Below, piece after piece: positions 7,513-16,020 of a DNA stretch of 33,614 bases (positions are counted from its first letter, which is position 1; each line of letters opens with the position of its first letter). Source of the stretch: an uncultured Campylobacter sp. (GTDB lineage Bacteria; Campylobacterota; Campylobacteria; Campylobacterales; Campylobacteraceae); contig CALKQT010000010.1 of NCBI GenBank assembly GCA_937990735.1, positions 1-33,614 on the forward strand, in the 5' to 3' direction. Under the pieces are notes generated by a model. That model had not been told where the DNA came from. It saw only the letters and a list, made by a program, of their open reading frames with translations, and did no database searches. Both the position numbers and the translations under genes were made by a program.

Positions 7513-9115
7513 AAATTTCTCCGATCTTTTTTATTAAATCTTGTAAGTCGCTTTTTAAAATCGATCTAAAATCGAGCAAAAATTTATCGTCCTCGATCCG
7601 CCCGATTATGCCCGCAGCGCGAAATTTTGCCTGCGCGCTCTGCAGGTCGGCGCCGTCAAGTATCGCAAGCGCGACGCTAGGATAGGAGGCGCCGGGCATC
7701 GTGCCGCCGCCTACAAAGGTGGTAGTAGGCACGATCTGCGATTTTACGCCGATGCGCGATTGCACTAGCTCCGCTCGCTCACGCAGCTCGTCCAGACTCA
7801 GATGGATCTGATCTATCGTCGTGATGAGGTGAAATTCTTTATTTATATACGCCTTGATCGTCTCGGCAAGCAGGCTTAGCGTGATCTTATCCACGCGCAG
7901 CATTCGCAGTAGCTGGTTTTTGCGCAGGCGCGCGATGAGCTTGCGATCTCCGAGGATGATGCCGCACTGCACGGAGCCGAAAAGCTTGTCGCCGCTAAAG
8001 CTAAGCAGCCGCACGCCGTTTTTTAAAAGCTCAAAAATGGATGGCTCGCTTTTGCCTAGCTCAAATCCCAGCTCGCTCGCGTAGCCGCTTCCAAGATCGT
8101 AATAATCGATGATCTCGTTAAAATTGTCCTCTTTTTTCATGCTAAATTTTGCAGGGTAAATTTTAGAAACTTTAGCGAAAATTCCGCTCTCTCCGTCTTC
8201 ATAAAAATACTCGCTCTTTTCGGACGGCTCGCCGCTATTTAAATTTAGAGTATTCGCAGAAGCTGCCGCTAAGCTTAAACCATTCGCCGCGGAATTTAAA
8301 ATTTCGCCGTCTGCGTCCGAAGAGCCGCCGCAAAGATCTGCTAAATTTTTAAAATTCGCCGCTCTGAGCGCTAAAAAATCCTCTTTTTTACGCGTCGCTT
8401 TTCGCGCCAAAGCCGCAACTTCCGCAGCGCTTACGCTAGAGCTGAAGCCTGAAATTTTAAAATTTGAGCGGTGCACCTTCATCAAGATCGCCGTATTTTC
8501 ATTGATCGCTTCTTCGTAATCGTCCAGCTTGGTTTTGTTCGTAGTGCCGATCTCCACAAGCTTTGCGCCCGAGTTTGCCATCACTTCGCTTACCCGAAAG
8601 CTCCCGCCGATCTCGACTAACTCGCCGCGGCTTACCACGACTTCACGTCCGCGCGCGAAGGTATTTAGTACCAAAAATACCGCCGCAGCGTTGTTATTGA
8701 CCACGAGCGCGTCCTGCGCGCCGAAGAGCTCGCTGCACAAAAGCGCTATGTAGTCGTATCTGTTGCCGCGCGCGCCCTCGGATAGGTCGTATTCTAAATT
8801 TGAATACGAGGTGATGATCTTTTGCGCGCGGGCTAAAATTTCGGCGCTGATGACGCTGCGGCCGAGGTTTGTGTGCAGCACGACGCCGGTTGCGTTAATG
8901 AGCGGCTTAAGGCTTAGATTTTGAAATTTTTCGTAGCGCGATTTGATGCGCGCGATGATCTCGCTTTCGCTTGCGAGCTCGCCTCCTTGCAGCGCCTTCC
9001 TGCGTGCTTCTTCGATGAGCTCTTGCGCGATTTTGATGATTTGCGGGCGGAGGCAGTTTTGAAACTCCTGCGCGTTTGCGATTTTGTCGATTTTTGGTAG
9101 TTTGATTCGTTGCAT
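7505..9115 (-). CDS. selA: L-seryl-tRNA(Sec) selenium transferase SelA, with a ~95-residue insertion
   Basis: 536 residues, compared with about 440-465 in typical SelA. The family core is clear: LKPLINATGVVLHTNLGRS (69-87), NLEYDLSEGARGNRY, VVNNNAAAVFLVLN, LVEIGTTNKTK, and the PLP-lysine motif SFSGDKLFG with Lys377. SelA converts seryl-tRNA(Sec) to selenocysteyl-tRNA(Sec) using selenophosphate. Between about residues 240 and 335, where E. coli SelA goes almost directly to its DDLGSGS segment, this protein carries extra sequence rich in Ala, Asn, Ser and Glu (LNSAANGLSLAAASANTLN), then rejoins at IIDYYDLGSG. The frame is intact and all core motifs are present, so the enzyme is probably active. 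It is the first gene of selA-selB-dsbC-like, divergent from the fdh genes. Confidence 0.96.
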   Translation of the reverse strand: MQRIKLPKIDKIANAQEFQNCLRPQIIKIAQELIEEARRKALQGGELASESEIIARIKSRYEKFQNLSLKPLINATGVVLHTNLGRSVISAEILARAQKIITSYSNLEYDLSEGARGNRYDYIALLCSELFGAQDALVVNNNAAAVFLVLNTFARGREVVVSRGELVEIGGSFRVSEVMANSGAKLVEIGTTNKTKLDDYEEAINENTAILMKVHRSNFKISGFSSSVSAAEVAALARKATRKKEDFLALRAANFKNLADLCGGSSDADGEILNSAANGLSLAAASANTLNLNSGEPSEKSEYFYEDGESGIFAKVSKIYPAKFSMKKEDNFNEIIDYYDLGSGYASELGFELGKSEPSIFELLKNGVRLLSFSGDKLFGSVQCGIILGDRKLIARLRKNQLLRMLRVDKITLSLLAETIKAYINKEFHLITTIDQIHLSLDELRERAELVQSRIGVKSQIVPTTTFVGGGTMPGASYPSVALAILDGADLQSAQAKFRAAGIIGRIEDDKFLLDFRSILKSDLQDLIKKIGEIYE

Positions 9116-9281
9116 TGCGACCCCGATGCCTTAAAATTTAGGCGATTTTATCATTTAAAGCTTTGATTTTGCTTTATCTATAGAATTATTAATTTAAATT
9201 CGATTTACTTTAAGCGCAGAATTTAAAAGCTGTTTAGAAAATAAGAGTAAAACCCGCCTAATTATCAATTTAGGATAGATT

Positions 9282-10964
9282 ATGAAAGAACATGGATTTT
9301 ACGCCGCGGGGCTAAAAGATGTCGTCTTAAGCGACGATATCGAAATTTGCGGCGATGAAGAGGAGGTGAGAAACGAGGAATTTATCGTCGCTAATTCGCC
9401 TAAATTAAAAGCGCAAATTTATGCGCCCGAGATAAATTTTTATATAGAAAATTCCGCAGATGAGCCGCTACAAATTGCTAAAAACGTAGATATTTTGTAT
9501 CGCGCCAAAGATATTGCCTTCGACGGCGCGCTAGATAGCGACTATCAAAAGCCCGTCGGCAAAAACGTGATTCTCGCCTGTGACGAGCCTCGAGGGGAGC
9601 TTGTGGGGCTACTTAGGCAGCATGGATTTAAGGTGATCGCGTTAAGCAGGGCTGAGATAAAGTTCGTCTACGGCGAGATTGGTGATCTTGCGGTTACAAT
9701 TTTAAGCGAGCGAGATGAGGTTGAGACTGAGGCGGATTTTTTCTTGATTAGCGGCGCAGCGCCCTATCAATTGCGACAAAGTGGCTGCTACGAGATTTCG
9801 GGGCTAAAAGATGATGAAATTTTAGAAATTTTAAATTCCAAAAGCCCGGTTTATCATTATAAGAATTCCACGATCTTCGATCCCGCGATCTGCCAGTATC
9901 ACGGCAGGCGAAATGAGCTGCGCGCGCCGTGCGTGGAAGTTTGCCCCACAGTGGCGATTTTGAAAAATGACGAAAAGCGCGAGCTAGTATTTTCGCACAT
10001 CGACTGCATCGGTTGCGGCGCGTGCGTGAGCGTCTGCCCTAGCGGTGCGCTGAAATTTGCCAAGCTGCCCCAAAGCGTATTTGGCGAGATCGCAAAGCTC
10101 TATGCAGGCAAAATTCCGCTTCTCATCGCAGAGAGCGAAATCGAGTCCGCACCCGCAGTGCAGCTTCCGTGCGGCGTGCTGCCGTTTGGAATTTTTGGAA
10201 GCAAGCAAATAGATGAGGTAAATTTGCTAAGCGCGATGCAAGAAAGCGGCTCGAGCGTGATCGTTTACGGCGCGGACGCGGGCGAGGGCACGCGCGAAGC
10301 GGTGGAGCTTATCAATGGAATTTCGCGCGCGATCTACGGCAAGGACGCGGTATTTTTAGCGCAAAATTTAACCGAGCTGCAAGAGGCGCTAAAGCAGGCG
10401 CAAAGCTCTCGGCCGTGGGCGTTTAGCCTAAATGAGCAGGGTCTTAGCAAGAAAGAAATTTTCTCAAAACGAGTAAGCGCAATGGTCGGCGATGGTAGCT
10501 TCGGCGTCGTAAAAAGCGGAGAGTTGCTAAAATTTGGCAAAGTAAGCATAAACGAAGCAAGCTGCACGCTCTGCCTTAGCTGTGTGGGCGCCTGTAATAC
10601 CGGCGCGCTGTATGCCGACAACAGCGACAATTCGATTAAGCTCAACGCTTCGCTTTGCACGACGTGCAACTACTGCGTGTTAAGCTGCGCCGAAAAGGAT
10701 ACGATCGAGCTTAAGCCTTGCGGCGTGGAGCTTGAGCCGGGATTTTTTAATTACAAAATGCTAGCTAAAGACGAACTTTTCAAATGTATCGAATGCGGTA
10801 AGGAATTTGCGACGAGCAAAGCCGTGATGAAGATCGCGGAGATGATGGGCGTGCATTTTGCAAACGAGCCTGAAAAGATGAAGACTCTTTTTTGCTGCGG
10901 CGATTGCAAGGCGAAAATAATGATAAAAAAACAGATAGAAGATGCTAGAAAAGGGGCAATGTAA
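9282..10964 (+). CDS. Polyferredoxin (multi-4Fe-4S protein) of the formate dehydrogenase locus
   Basis: 560 residues, no signal peptide or membrane segment, so probably cytoplasmic. Residues 1-195 lack cysteine clusters. The first ferredoxin-like pair is around 203-255 (CQYHGRRNELRAPCVEVCP; CIGCGACVSVCPSGAL). A second pair is around 425-470 (CTLCLSCVGACNTGAL; CTTCNYCVLSCAE). The C-terminal 60 residues add CIECGKEF and CCGDCK, resembling a zinc-ribbon. The middle part (about 270-400) has a flavoprotein-like look (SSVIVYGADAGEGTREAVELI), reminiscent of the MvhD/HdrA-type domains; that is a guess. Related polyferredoxin genes sit beside fdhA and a TorD-like chaperone in other epsilonproteobacteria. 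The stop overlaps the start of the next gene (TAATG). Role in electron transfer or cofactor loading of FdhA is inferred. Confidence 0.8.
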   Translation: MKEHGFYAAGLKDVVLSDDIEICGDEEEVRNEEFIVANSPKLKAQIYAPEINFYIENSADEPLQIAKNVDILYRAKDIAFDGALDSDYQKPVGKNVILACDEPRGELVGLLRQHGFKVIALSRAEIKFVYGEIGDLAVTILSERDEVETEADFFLISGAAPYQLRQSGCYEISGLKDDEILEILNSKSPVYHYKNSTIFDPAICQYHGRRNELRAPCVEVCPTVAILKNDEKRELVFSHIDCIGCGACVSVCPSGALKFAKLPQSVFGEIAKLYAGKIPLLIAESEIESAPAVQLPCGVLPFGIFGSKQIDEVNLLSAMQESGSSVIVYGADAGEGTREAVELINGISRAIYGKDAVFLAQNLTELQEALKQAQSSRPWAFSLNEQGLSKKEIFSKRVSAMVGDGSFGVVKSGELLKFGKVSINEASCTLCLSCVGACNTGALYADNSDNSIKLNASLCTTCNYCVLSCAEKDTIELKPCGVELEPGFFNYKMLAKDELFKCIECGKEFATSKAVMKIAEMMGVHFANEPEKMKTLFCCGDCKAKIMIKKQIEDARKGAM

Positions 10965-11833
10965 TGGATGCTAATCTACTTCAAGCAAGAAGCTACTACT
11001 ACGAATTTTTTGCAATTCCGTTTTTTTTCTATGAAACGGATACGAAATTTAAGCGCTGGCAGCAGCAGCTGGAGTTTTTACGTAGCTCGCCCATCGTGTC
11101 TAGCGATGAGGCGGAATTTCAAAATTTAGCGAAATTCGACTTTTCTGCGTTTAAAAGCGAGCAAAATTCCGTGCTTTTTGATTTTTCATACGCCAATGTG
11201 CCGATGAGTGCGAGCTTCTACGACGAAGGACGCGACGATGGGCGTATGCGTGTCGCAGTAATCGACGTACTAAAAAAGAGTAAATTTCGCCGCAATATGG
11301 AGCTTTGCAAAGAGTGCGAGGATTATGTGGGATTTATTTTTTACCTGCATTCGACTCTGCTGCGCGACGCGGCTACAAAACACAGCGCGGTTTTAAACGG
11401 ACAAAATTCTGTGACAAACGAGCAAAATTCCACAAATAGCGCGAGCTTAACGGCGCAAGACGGAAAAAATTCTGTAGGTTTGCATGGCAGTAAAAATTTT
11501 ACGGACTCGCAGGATGACAAAAATGCTGCGAATTCGCAATACGCTAAAAATTTCGTCGGCGCGCAAGACGGCGAAGCGCTGGCGTTAGAGCTTTTTACGA
11601 ATGTCACCAACAGCTTTGTGGATGAGTTTAGCGAGCTTTTGTGCGGGCATGTGCGGGCGGATTTTTTCAAATCATTAGGCGCACTAATGAGAAGCTTTTT
11701 TGCGCTTGAGCGCTCTCTTTTAGCGCTTGCCGCTCCGCAAAAGAAAGATCGCAGCGTCGTTAAAGAAGCGATCAAAAAAGGCGGCTATCAAAATAAATTT
11801 ACCAATCCGGAAGATATTTTTGATCTGGATTGA
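10964..11833 (+). CDS. TorD-family molybdoenzyme chaperone with a low-complexity insertion
   Basis: 289 residues; the ATG overlaps the previous stop by one base. The N-terminal half (RSYYYEFFAIPFFFYE; MRVAVIDVLKKSKFRRN; CKECEDYVGFIFYLHSTLL) and the C-terminal half (ELFTNVTNSFVDEFSELLCGHVRADFFKSLGALMRSFFALE) have the all-helical TorD/DmsD-like pattern. Such proteins bind Tat signal peptides and help insert the molybdenum or tungsten cofactor. Between about residues 142 and 205 there is a run rich in Asn, Ser, Gln and Asp with repeated K-N-F/S and Q-N-S units (SKNFTDSQDDKNAANSQ). This breaks an otherwise normal chaperone of about 220 residues. The next gene encodes a Tat-signal protein, which supports the role. 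Confidence 0.82.
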   Translation: MDANLLQARSYYYEFFAIPFFFYETDTKFKRWQQQLEFLRSSPIVSSDEAEFQNLAKFDFSAFKSEQNSVLFDFSYANVPMSASFYDEGRDDGRMRVAVIDVLKKSKFRRNMELCKECEDYVGFIFYLHSTLLRDAATKHSAVLNGQNSVTNEQNSTNSASLTAQDGKNSVGLHGSKNFTDSQDDKNAANSQYAKNFVGAQDGEALALELFTNVTNSFVDEFSELLCGHVRADFFKSLGALMRSFFALERSLLALAAPQKKDRSVVKEAIKKGGYQNKFTNPEDIFDLD

Positions 11834-11891
11834 TAAATAAAATTTTTAACGGAAATCTTAACGCGAAAGCAGAATTTCGGTTAAATTTTAA

Positions 11892-11924
11892 ACTCGCAAA
11901 CTCGAGTTTTGCGAGTAGTTTTTT
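11892..11924 (+). terminator. Rho-independent terminator after the TorD-like gene
   Basis: ACTCGCAAA (11892-11900), loop CTCGAGT, TTTGCGAGT (11908-11916), then AGTTTTTTAG. A perfect nine-pair stem with a T-run; it separates the polyferredoxin-chaperone unit from the fdhA unit. Confidence 0.85.
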
Positions 11925-12005
11925 AGTTAGAACTTTATATTTTGAATTTTAAATAAAATTTAAAAAGTAACTTAAAATTTAATTTCCATCTCACTGCCTT
12001 TTCGT

Positions 12006-12043
12006 TATAATTCATTAGACTTAAATCCTGTAACAGGCGTTAC
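12006..12043 (+). promoter_or_regulatory. Promoter and possible operator of the fdhA operon
   Basis: A perfect TATAAT at 12006-12011 gives a start near 12018 and a leader of about 70 bases before the ATG at 12086. Within that leader is an inverted repeat GTAAC-AGGC-GTTAC (12030-12043), which could be bound by a dimeric regulator just downstream of the start. No good -35 is seen, as is usual in Campylobacter. Ribosome site AAAGGAAAA precedes the gene. Confidence 0.55.
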
Positions 12044-12085
12044 TACAATAAAAGATTTAAAGCGATTTCTTCACAAAGGAAAACC

Positions 12086-12283
12086 ATGGAGAACAAACGC
12101 AGAGATTTTCTTAAAAAATCTCTAAAAATCGGCGCGGTAGGTGCCGTGGGCGTTGCCGCGTCTCAGGCTCTAGCAAAAAGCGAGCAGGACTATGGCGATA
12201 CCGTTCGTGGCAAATCACCGAAAAAAGAGGTGCTTTACTGGGAGAGTGAAGCGTGGAAAAAATACTATAAAGTAGCTTACTAG
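12086..12283 (+). CDS. Small Tat-signal protein preceding fdhA
   Basis: 65 residues with a twin-arginine motif RRDFLKK at 5-11, a short hydrophobic stretch (GAVGAVGVAASQALA) and a conserved-looking end (KEVLYWESEAWKKYYKVAY). Proteins of this kind lie directly upstream of fdhA in Campylobacter and relatives and are annotated as formate-dehydrogenase-associated Tat proteins; the exact job is not known to me. The gap to fdhA is only 10 bases, so the two are cotranscribed. It may assist export or membrane association of the FDH complex in the periplasm. Confidence 0.85.
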   Translation: MENKRRDFLKKSLKIGAVGAVGVAASQALAKSEQDYGDTVRGKSPKKEVLYWESEAWKKYYKVAY

Positions 12284-12293
12284 GAGAATTTTC

Positions 12294-15215
12294 ATGAGTG
12301 AGAATGCGATCGGAAGGAGATCGTTTTTGAAACTCGCCGCTTTAGGAGCGAGCAGCGTAGCTGCGTTTGGCGAAAATAATACGCTAAGAGCCGCTACTGA
12401 GCAAGAGATCAAAAACCCATTTCCAGGTTCCGTTATGAAGCGAACGATATGTTCGATCTGTTCCGTAGGCTGCGGTATCGAGGCTCAAGTGGATGAGAGC
12501 ACCAATACCTGGATTCGCCAAGATATGGCAGTAGATCACCCGATCTCGCAGGGCAGTCACTGCTGTAAGGGAATCGATCAAATCGATCTAACCAAATCTA
12601 AAATGCGTCTTAAATATCCGCTCAAAAAGGTTGGCGGCAAGTGGGAGCGCATCAGCTGGGAGCAAGCCGTTAACGAAATCGGCGATAAAATGCTTCAAGT
12701 CCGCAAAGAGGACGGTCCGGATAGTGTGGTATTTCTAGGTTCGGCTAAATTTTGCAACGAGCAGGCATATTATTTTAGAAAATTTGCAGCCTTTTGGGGT
12801 ACGAACAGCAACGACCACGTAGCCAGAATTTGACATAGCGCAACAGTCGCCGGTGTGGCGAATACTTGGGGTTATGGAGCTATGACAAATCACGTAGGCG
12901 ATATGGCGAAAAATTCTAAAATGATCCTTTTTATAGGTGCGAATTCCGCGGTTGCAAATCCCGTGGGGGCTATGAAGCATGCTCTTCAAGCTCGCGATAG
13001 AAACGGCGCGAAAATCGTCGTCGTCGATCCAAATTTTACTAGAACTGCGGCTAAGGCCGATATGTATATTAGAATTCGTCCGGGAACTGATATAGCGTTT
13101 GTGTACGGAATGCTGCATCTAATCTTTAAAAACGGCTGGGAAGATAAGGAGCTAATAAAAACCAGAACCTACGCTGTAGAGGAGATCAAGGCGGAGGCTG
13201 AAAAGTGGGATCCGAAAGAGGTAGCCAATGTCACCGGCTGCAAGGAAGAGGAACTGATAGAATTTACGAGGATGTTTGCTACCACAAAGCCCGCTACTTT
13301 GTGCTGGGCGCTCGGTATCACGCAGCACTCAATCGGAAGTTCAAATACTAGAATTTTGGCTCTTTTACAGCTCATACTAGGCAATATGGGCAAGCCTGGC
13401 GGCGGCTGCAACATCCTTAGAGGTCACGATAATGTTCAAGGCGCTACCGATATGTGCAATCTCTCCGATAGCTTACCTGCGTATTACGGGCTAGCCGATA
13501 ACGCTTGGAAGCACTTCTGCAAGGGCTGGGGCGTAGATTACGAGCAGTTTATTAAAAGATTTGCCGTCTCTACTAAGCAGCCGCACGAAAAGCAGGGTGA
13601 AAAAGTGCCTGGCACGAATTTTACCGAGTATTTTTACTACGATCCGAGCATCGAGCAAGATGTGATAAACTGGCGCAACGAAAAGGGCTTTTCGCTATCT
13701 AAATGGTGGCAGGGCGTTTTGAAAAACGAGCCCGTTTTAAGTAGTGGCAATGTCCGCGTTCTTTGGGTGCAAGGCACAGGAATTACTTCTATGGCTCATG
13801 TTCGCGAGACTCAAGAAGCATTAGGTAAGATCGATATGCTGGTAGTCGCCGAGCCGTTCTTAAACGAAGTGGCGATCCTAAACGATAGACCGGATGGAAT
13901 TTATGTTTTGCCGGTAGCTACGCAGTTTGAAAGCGAGGGGCATCTAAGCGCTACAAACCGTAGCGGTCAGTGGCGAACTCAGATCGTTAAGCCGCTATTT
14001 GAGAGCAAAGAGGATCAAGAAGTAATGTTTTTATTCGCGAAAAAATTCGGCTTTTACGACGAATATGTTCGCGGCATGAAGATGGGCATCGTTGATGGCG
14101 AGCTTAAGCAGGTTAAGGACGATTTTGTTTGGCCTGACGACGCTACCGATGAGATCGCACGCAATACTCAAAGTATTGGAAATAACGGACGCACCGCAGC
14201 TAGATTTCGCAGACAGCAGAAAAACTGGCATCTATTTGATCCAGATACTTTGCGCGGCATAGGCGGCGAGGTAGAGGGCGAATACTACGGGCTTCCGTGG
14301 CCTTGCTGGGATACGCAACACCCGGGCACGCCGATTCTTTACGACGTAACTAAGCCTTATGCCGACGGCGGTATGGGATTTAGGAATCGCTTCGGCTTAG
14401 AGCACGACGGCGTTTCACAGCTAGCCGACGAGAGCATTACACTTCCGGGATCAAAAATTTCGGGCGGTCATGCAGAGATTACTAAGGCAAATATCGAACA
14501 GGTTTTAGGCATCACACTAAGCGAGGATGAAAAAGCCAAGATGGGGCCTACGTGGAGTACCGATTATAGTGGCATTATCGCTAAAAAATGCCGCGAGTTT
14601 GGAATTTGCCCTTGCGGAAACGCAAGAGCAAGAGCGAAGGTTTGGCAGTTTGCGGATCAAATTCCAAAGCATCGCGAACCGATCCACTCGCCTAGATGGG
14701 ATTTGGTGGAGAAATATCCGACCTTTGCGGATCAAAAACGAAATTTCCGCGTATTTACTAGATTTATCTCCGAGCAGAAAAAGCAGGATTGGAGCAAGGA
14801 CTTCCCTACTATCGTAAGCTCGTTAAGGCTTGTAAATTTAAGCGGTGCAGGCATGATAGAGCGCACGAGCAAGTATCTTTCGGCGATTACTCCGGAGATG
14901 TTTGCGCACGTAAATCCTAAGCTTGCCGCTGATAAAGGTATCAAAGATGGCGAGATGATGTGGATTCATTCGCCGCAAGGCACGAAGATCAAAGTCAAGT
15001 GCATCTATTCGCACGCCGTAACGCCTGATCGTATTGTTATGCCGTATAACTTCGCGGGAATTTTCCAGGGCGAGGATCTAAGCGAGCGCTATCCTGAGGG
15101 CACTAAGCCATATATCAGAGGCGAGAGCTCAAATACGATTACCAACTACGGCTTTGACATAAATACGCAAATTTCGGAATTCAACGCCGGTCTTTGCAGA
15201 CTAGAAAGAGCATAA
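12294..15215 (+). CDS. fdhA: Formate dehydrogenase large subunit, selenocysteine-containing (UGA read through)
   Basis: One 973-residue protein across an in-frame TGA at 12831-12833, read as Sec180. The frame is identical on both sides and protein homology is continuous (NDHVARI-U-HSATVAGVANTWGYGAMTNH), where other FDHs have Cys or Sec. Residues 8-13 (RRSFLK) begin a Tat signal. A 4Fe-4S site follows (CSICSVGC, 53-60, and Cys90). The molybdopterin-binding body includes RDRNGAKIVVVDPNFTRTA, GSSNTRILALLQL and a C-terminal dinucleotide-binding domain (FRVFTRFISEQ). The enzyme oxidises formate to CO2 on the periplasmic side and feeds electrons through FdhB to the quinone pool. A hairpin right after the UGA fits a bacterial SECIS. 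fdhB follows 9 bases downstream. A plain ORF caller would split this into two genes. Confidence 0.97.
12831..12861 (+). promoter_or_regulatory. Selenocysteine codon and SECIS-like hairpin in fdhA
   Basis: The UGA is followed 13 bases later by TCGCC (12847-12851), loop GGTGT, GGCGA (12857-12861): a perfect five-pair apical stem with a G/U-rich loop. The E. coli fdhF SECIS also has a small apical stem-loop with conserved G and U in the loop, roughly this far from the UGA, and SelB binds that part. The lower stem is not well formed here, so only the apical hairpin is claimed. Confidence 0.8.
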
Positions 15216-15224
15216 GGAGATAAA

Positions 15225-15782
15225 ATGCCGGCAAGATTAAAATTTTACGTCGACGTCGAGCGTTGCATCGCTTGCTATGGTTGTCAAGTAGCCTGCAGCT
15301 CGGCGCACGAGGTTCCCGTGCAGATCAATAGGCGCAAGGTTATCACTCTAAACGAAGGCATAGAGGGGCAGGAGGTTTCAAGCTCTATTGCTTGCCAACA
15401 CTGCACCGACGCGCCTTGTGCGCAGGTTTGCCCGGTTCAATGCTTCTATATCAGAACCGACGGCGTCGTTTTACACGACAAAGATAAATGTATCGGCTGC
15501 GGATACTGCCTCTATGCGTGTCCATTCGGCGCTCCGCAATTCCCTAGAGACGGAGCTTTCGGTATCAAAGGCGCGATGGATAAGTGCACTATGTGCGCGG
15601 GCGGGCCGGAGCCTACGTTTTCGCACGAGGAGCTACATAAATACGGCCAAAACCGTATCGCGGAGGGCAAGGTTCCGATATGTGCGGCAATATGCTGCAC
15701 AAACGCTCTAATCGTGGGCGACGCGAGCAGAGTTTCCGATGTCTATCGCAAGCGCGTGCTTACGCGTGGCGTGAGTCTATAA
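15225..15782 (+). CDS. fdhB: Formate dehydrogenase iron-sulfur subunit
   Basis: 185 residues with four 4Fe-4S clusters' worth of cysteines in the order of FDH/DMSO-reductase beta subunits: CIACYGCQVAC near the N-terminus, CQHCTDAPCAQVCP, CIGCGYCLYACP, and the split set CTMC ... CAAIC. It passes electrons from FdhA toward the membrane cytochrome. There is no signal peptide, as expected for a subunit co-exported with FdhA. A GGAGATAA ribosome site and the 9-base gap to fdhA show one operon. The membrane cytochrome gene fdhC, which follows in C. jejuni, is missing; two hairpin terminators come next instead. Confidence 0.95.
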   Translation: MPARLKFYVDVERCIACYGCQVACSSAHEVPVQINRRKVITLNEGIEGQEVSSSIACQHCTDAPCAQVCPVQCFYIRTDGVVLHDKDKCIGCGYCLYACPFGAPQFPRDGAFGIKGAMDKCTMCAGGPEPTFSHEELHKYGQNRIAEGKVPICAAICCTNALIVGDASRVSDVYRKRVLTRGVSL

Positions 15783-15788
15783 GATTAT

Positions 15789-15818
15789 GGAATTTTAAAC
15801 GCCCCAGTTTAAAATTCC
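15789..15818 (+). terminator. First terminator after fdhB
   Basis: Perfect 12-pair hairpin GGAATTTTAAAC (15789-15800), loop GCCCCA, GTTTAAAATTCC (15807-15818), six bases beyond the fdhB stop, followed by GCTTCCTTTC. Confidence 0.75.
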
Positions 15819-15841
15819 GCTTCCTTTCGCAGAAATTTCAA

Positions 15842-15890
15842 CCGAGCGACGGCTTTAAATTTAGCGGTCGCTCGGCGCAAAATTTTATTT
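15842..15890 (+). terminator. Second terminator after fdhB
   Basis: CCGAGCGAC (15842-15850) pairs perfectly with GTCGCTCGG (15867-15875); inside, GCT and AGC add three more pairs. AAAATTTTATTT follows. Together with the hairpin at 15789 it makes a tandem stop for fdhA-fdhB transcription. Confidence 0.75.
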
Positions 15891-15971
15891 AATAATTCCA
15901 CTCTTGCCCTTTCGCCACTAGATTATTTCAAAAAATCGCTTCTTGCTGACATTAAAATTTTAAATTTATGC

Positions 15972-16005
15972 TACAATCACTCAAATTTAAGATTTGAAAT
16001 CTTAA
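15972..16005 (+). promoter_or_regulatory. Promoter with a perfect palindrome at the start site
   Basis: A -10-like TACAAT at 15972-15977 is followed by TTAAGATTTGAAATCTTAA (15987-16005), a 19-base perfect palindrome with a single central base. It covers the predicted transcription start and ends 15 bases before the TTG start of the lipoprotein gene. The position suits a repressor operator. The AAGCGAAAGGAT after it holds the ribosome site. Confidence 0.55.
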
Positions 16006-16020
16006 GCGAAAGGATCCGTC

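Noticed and set aside
11390..11580. CRISPR-like or tandem DNA repeat in the TorD-like gene
   Set aside because: Units are irregular in length and sequence and stay in frame; it is a low-complexity protein segment, not a repeat array.
12294..12833. Truncated fdhA pseudogene followed by a second oxidoreductase gene
   Set aside because: The TGA lies at the selenocysteine position, both parts share one frame, a SECIS-like hairpin follows and selA/selB are adjacent.
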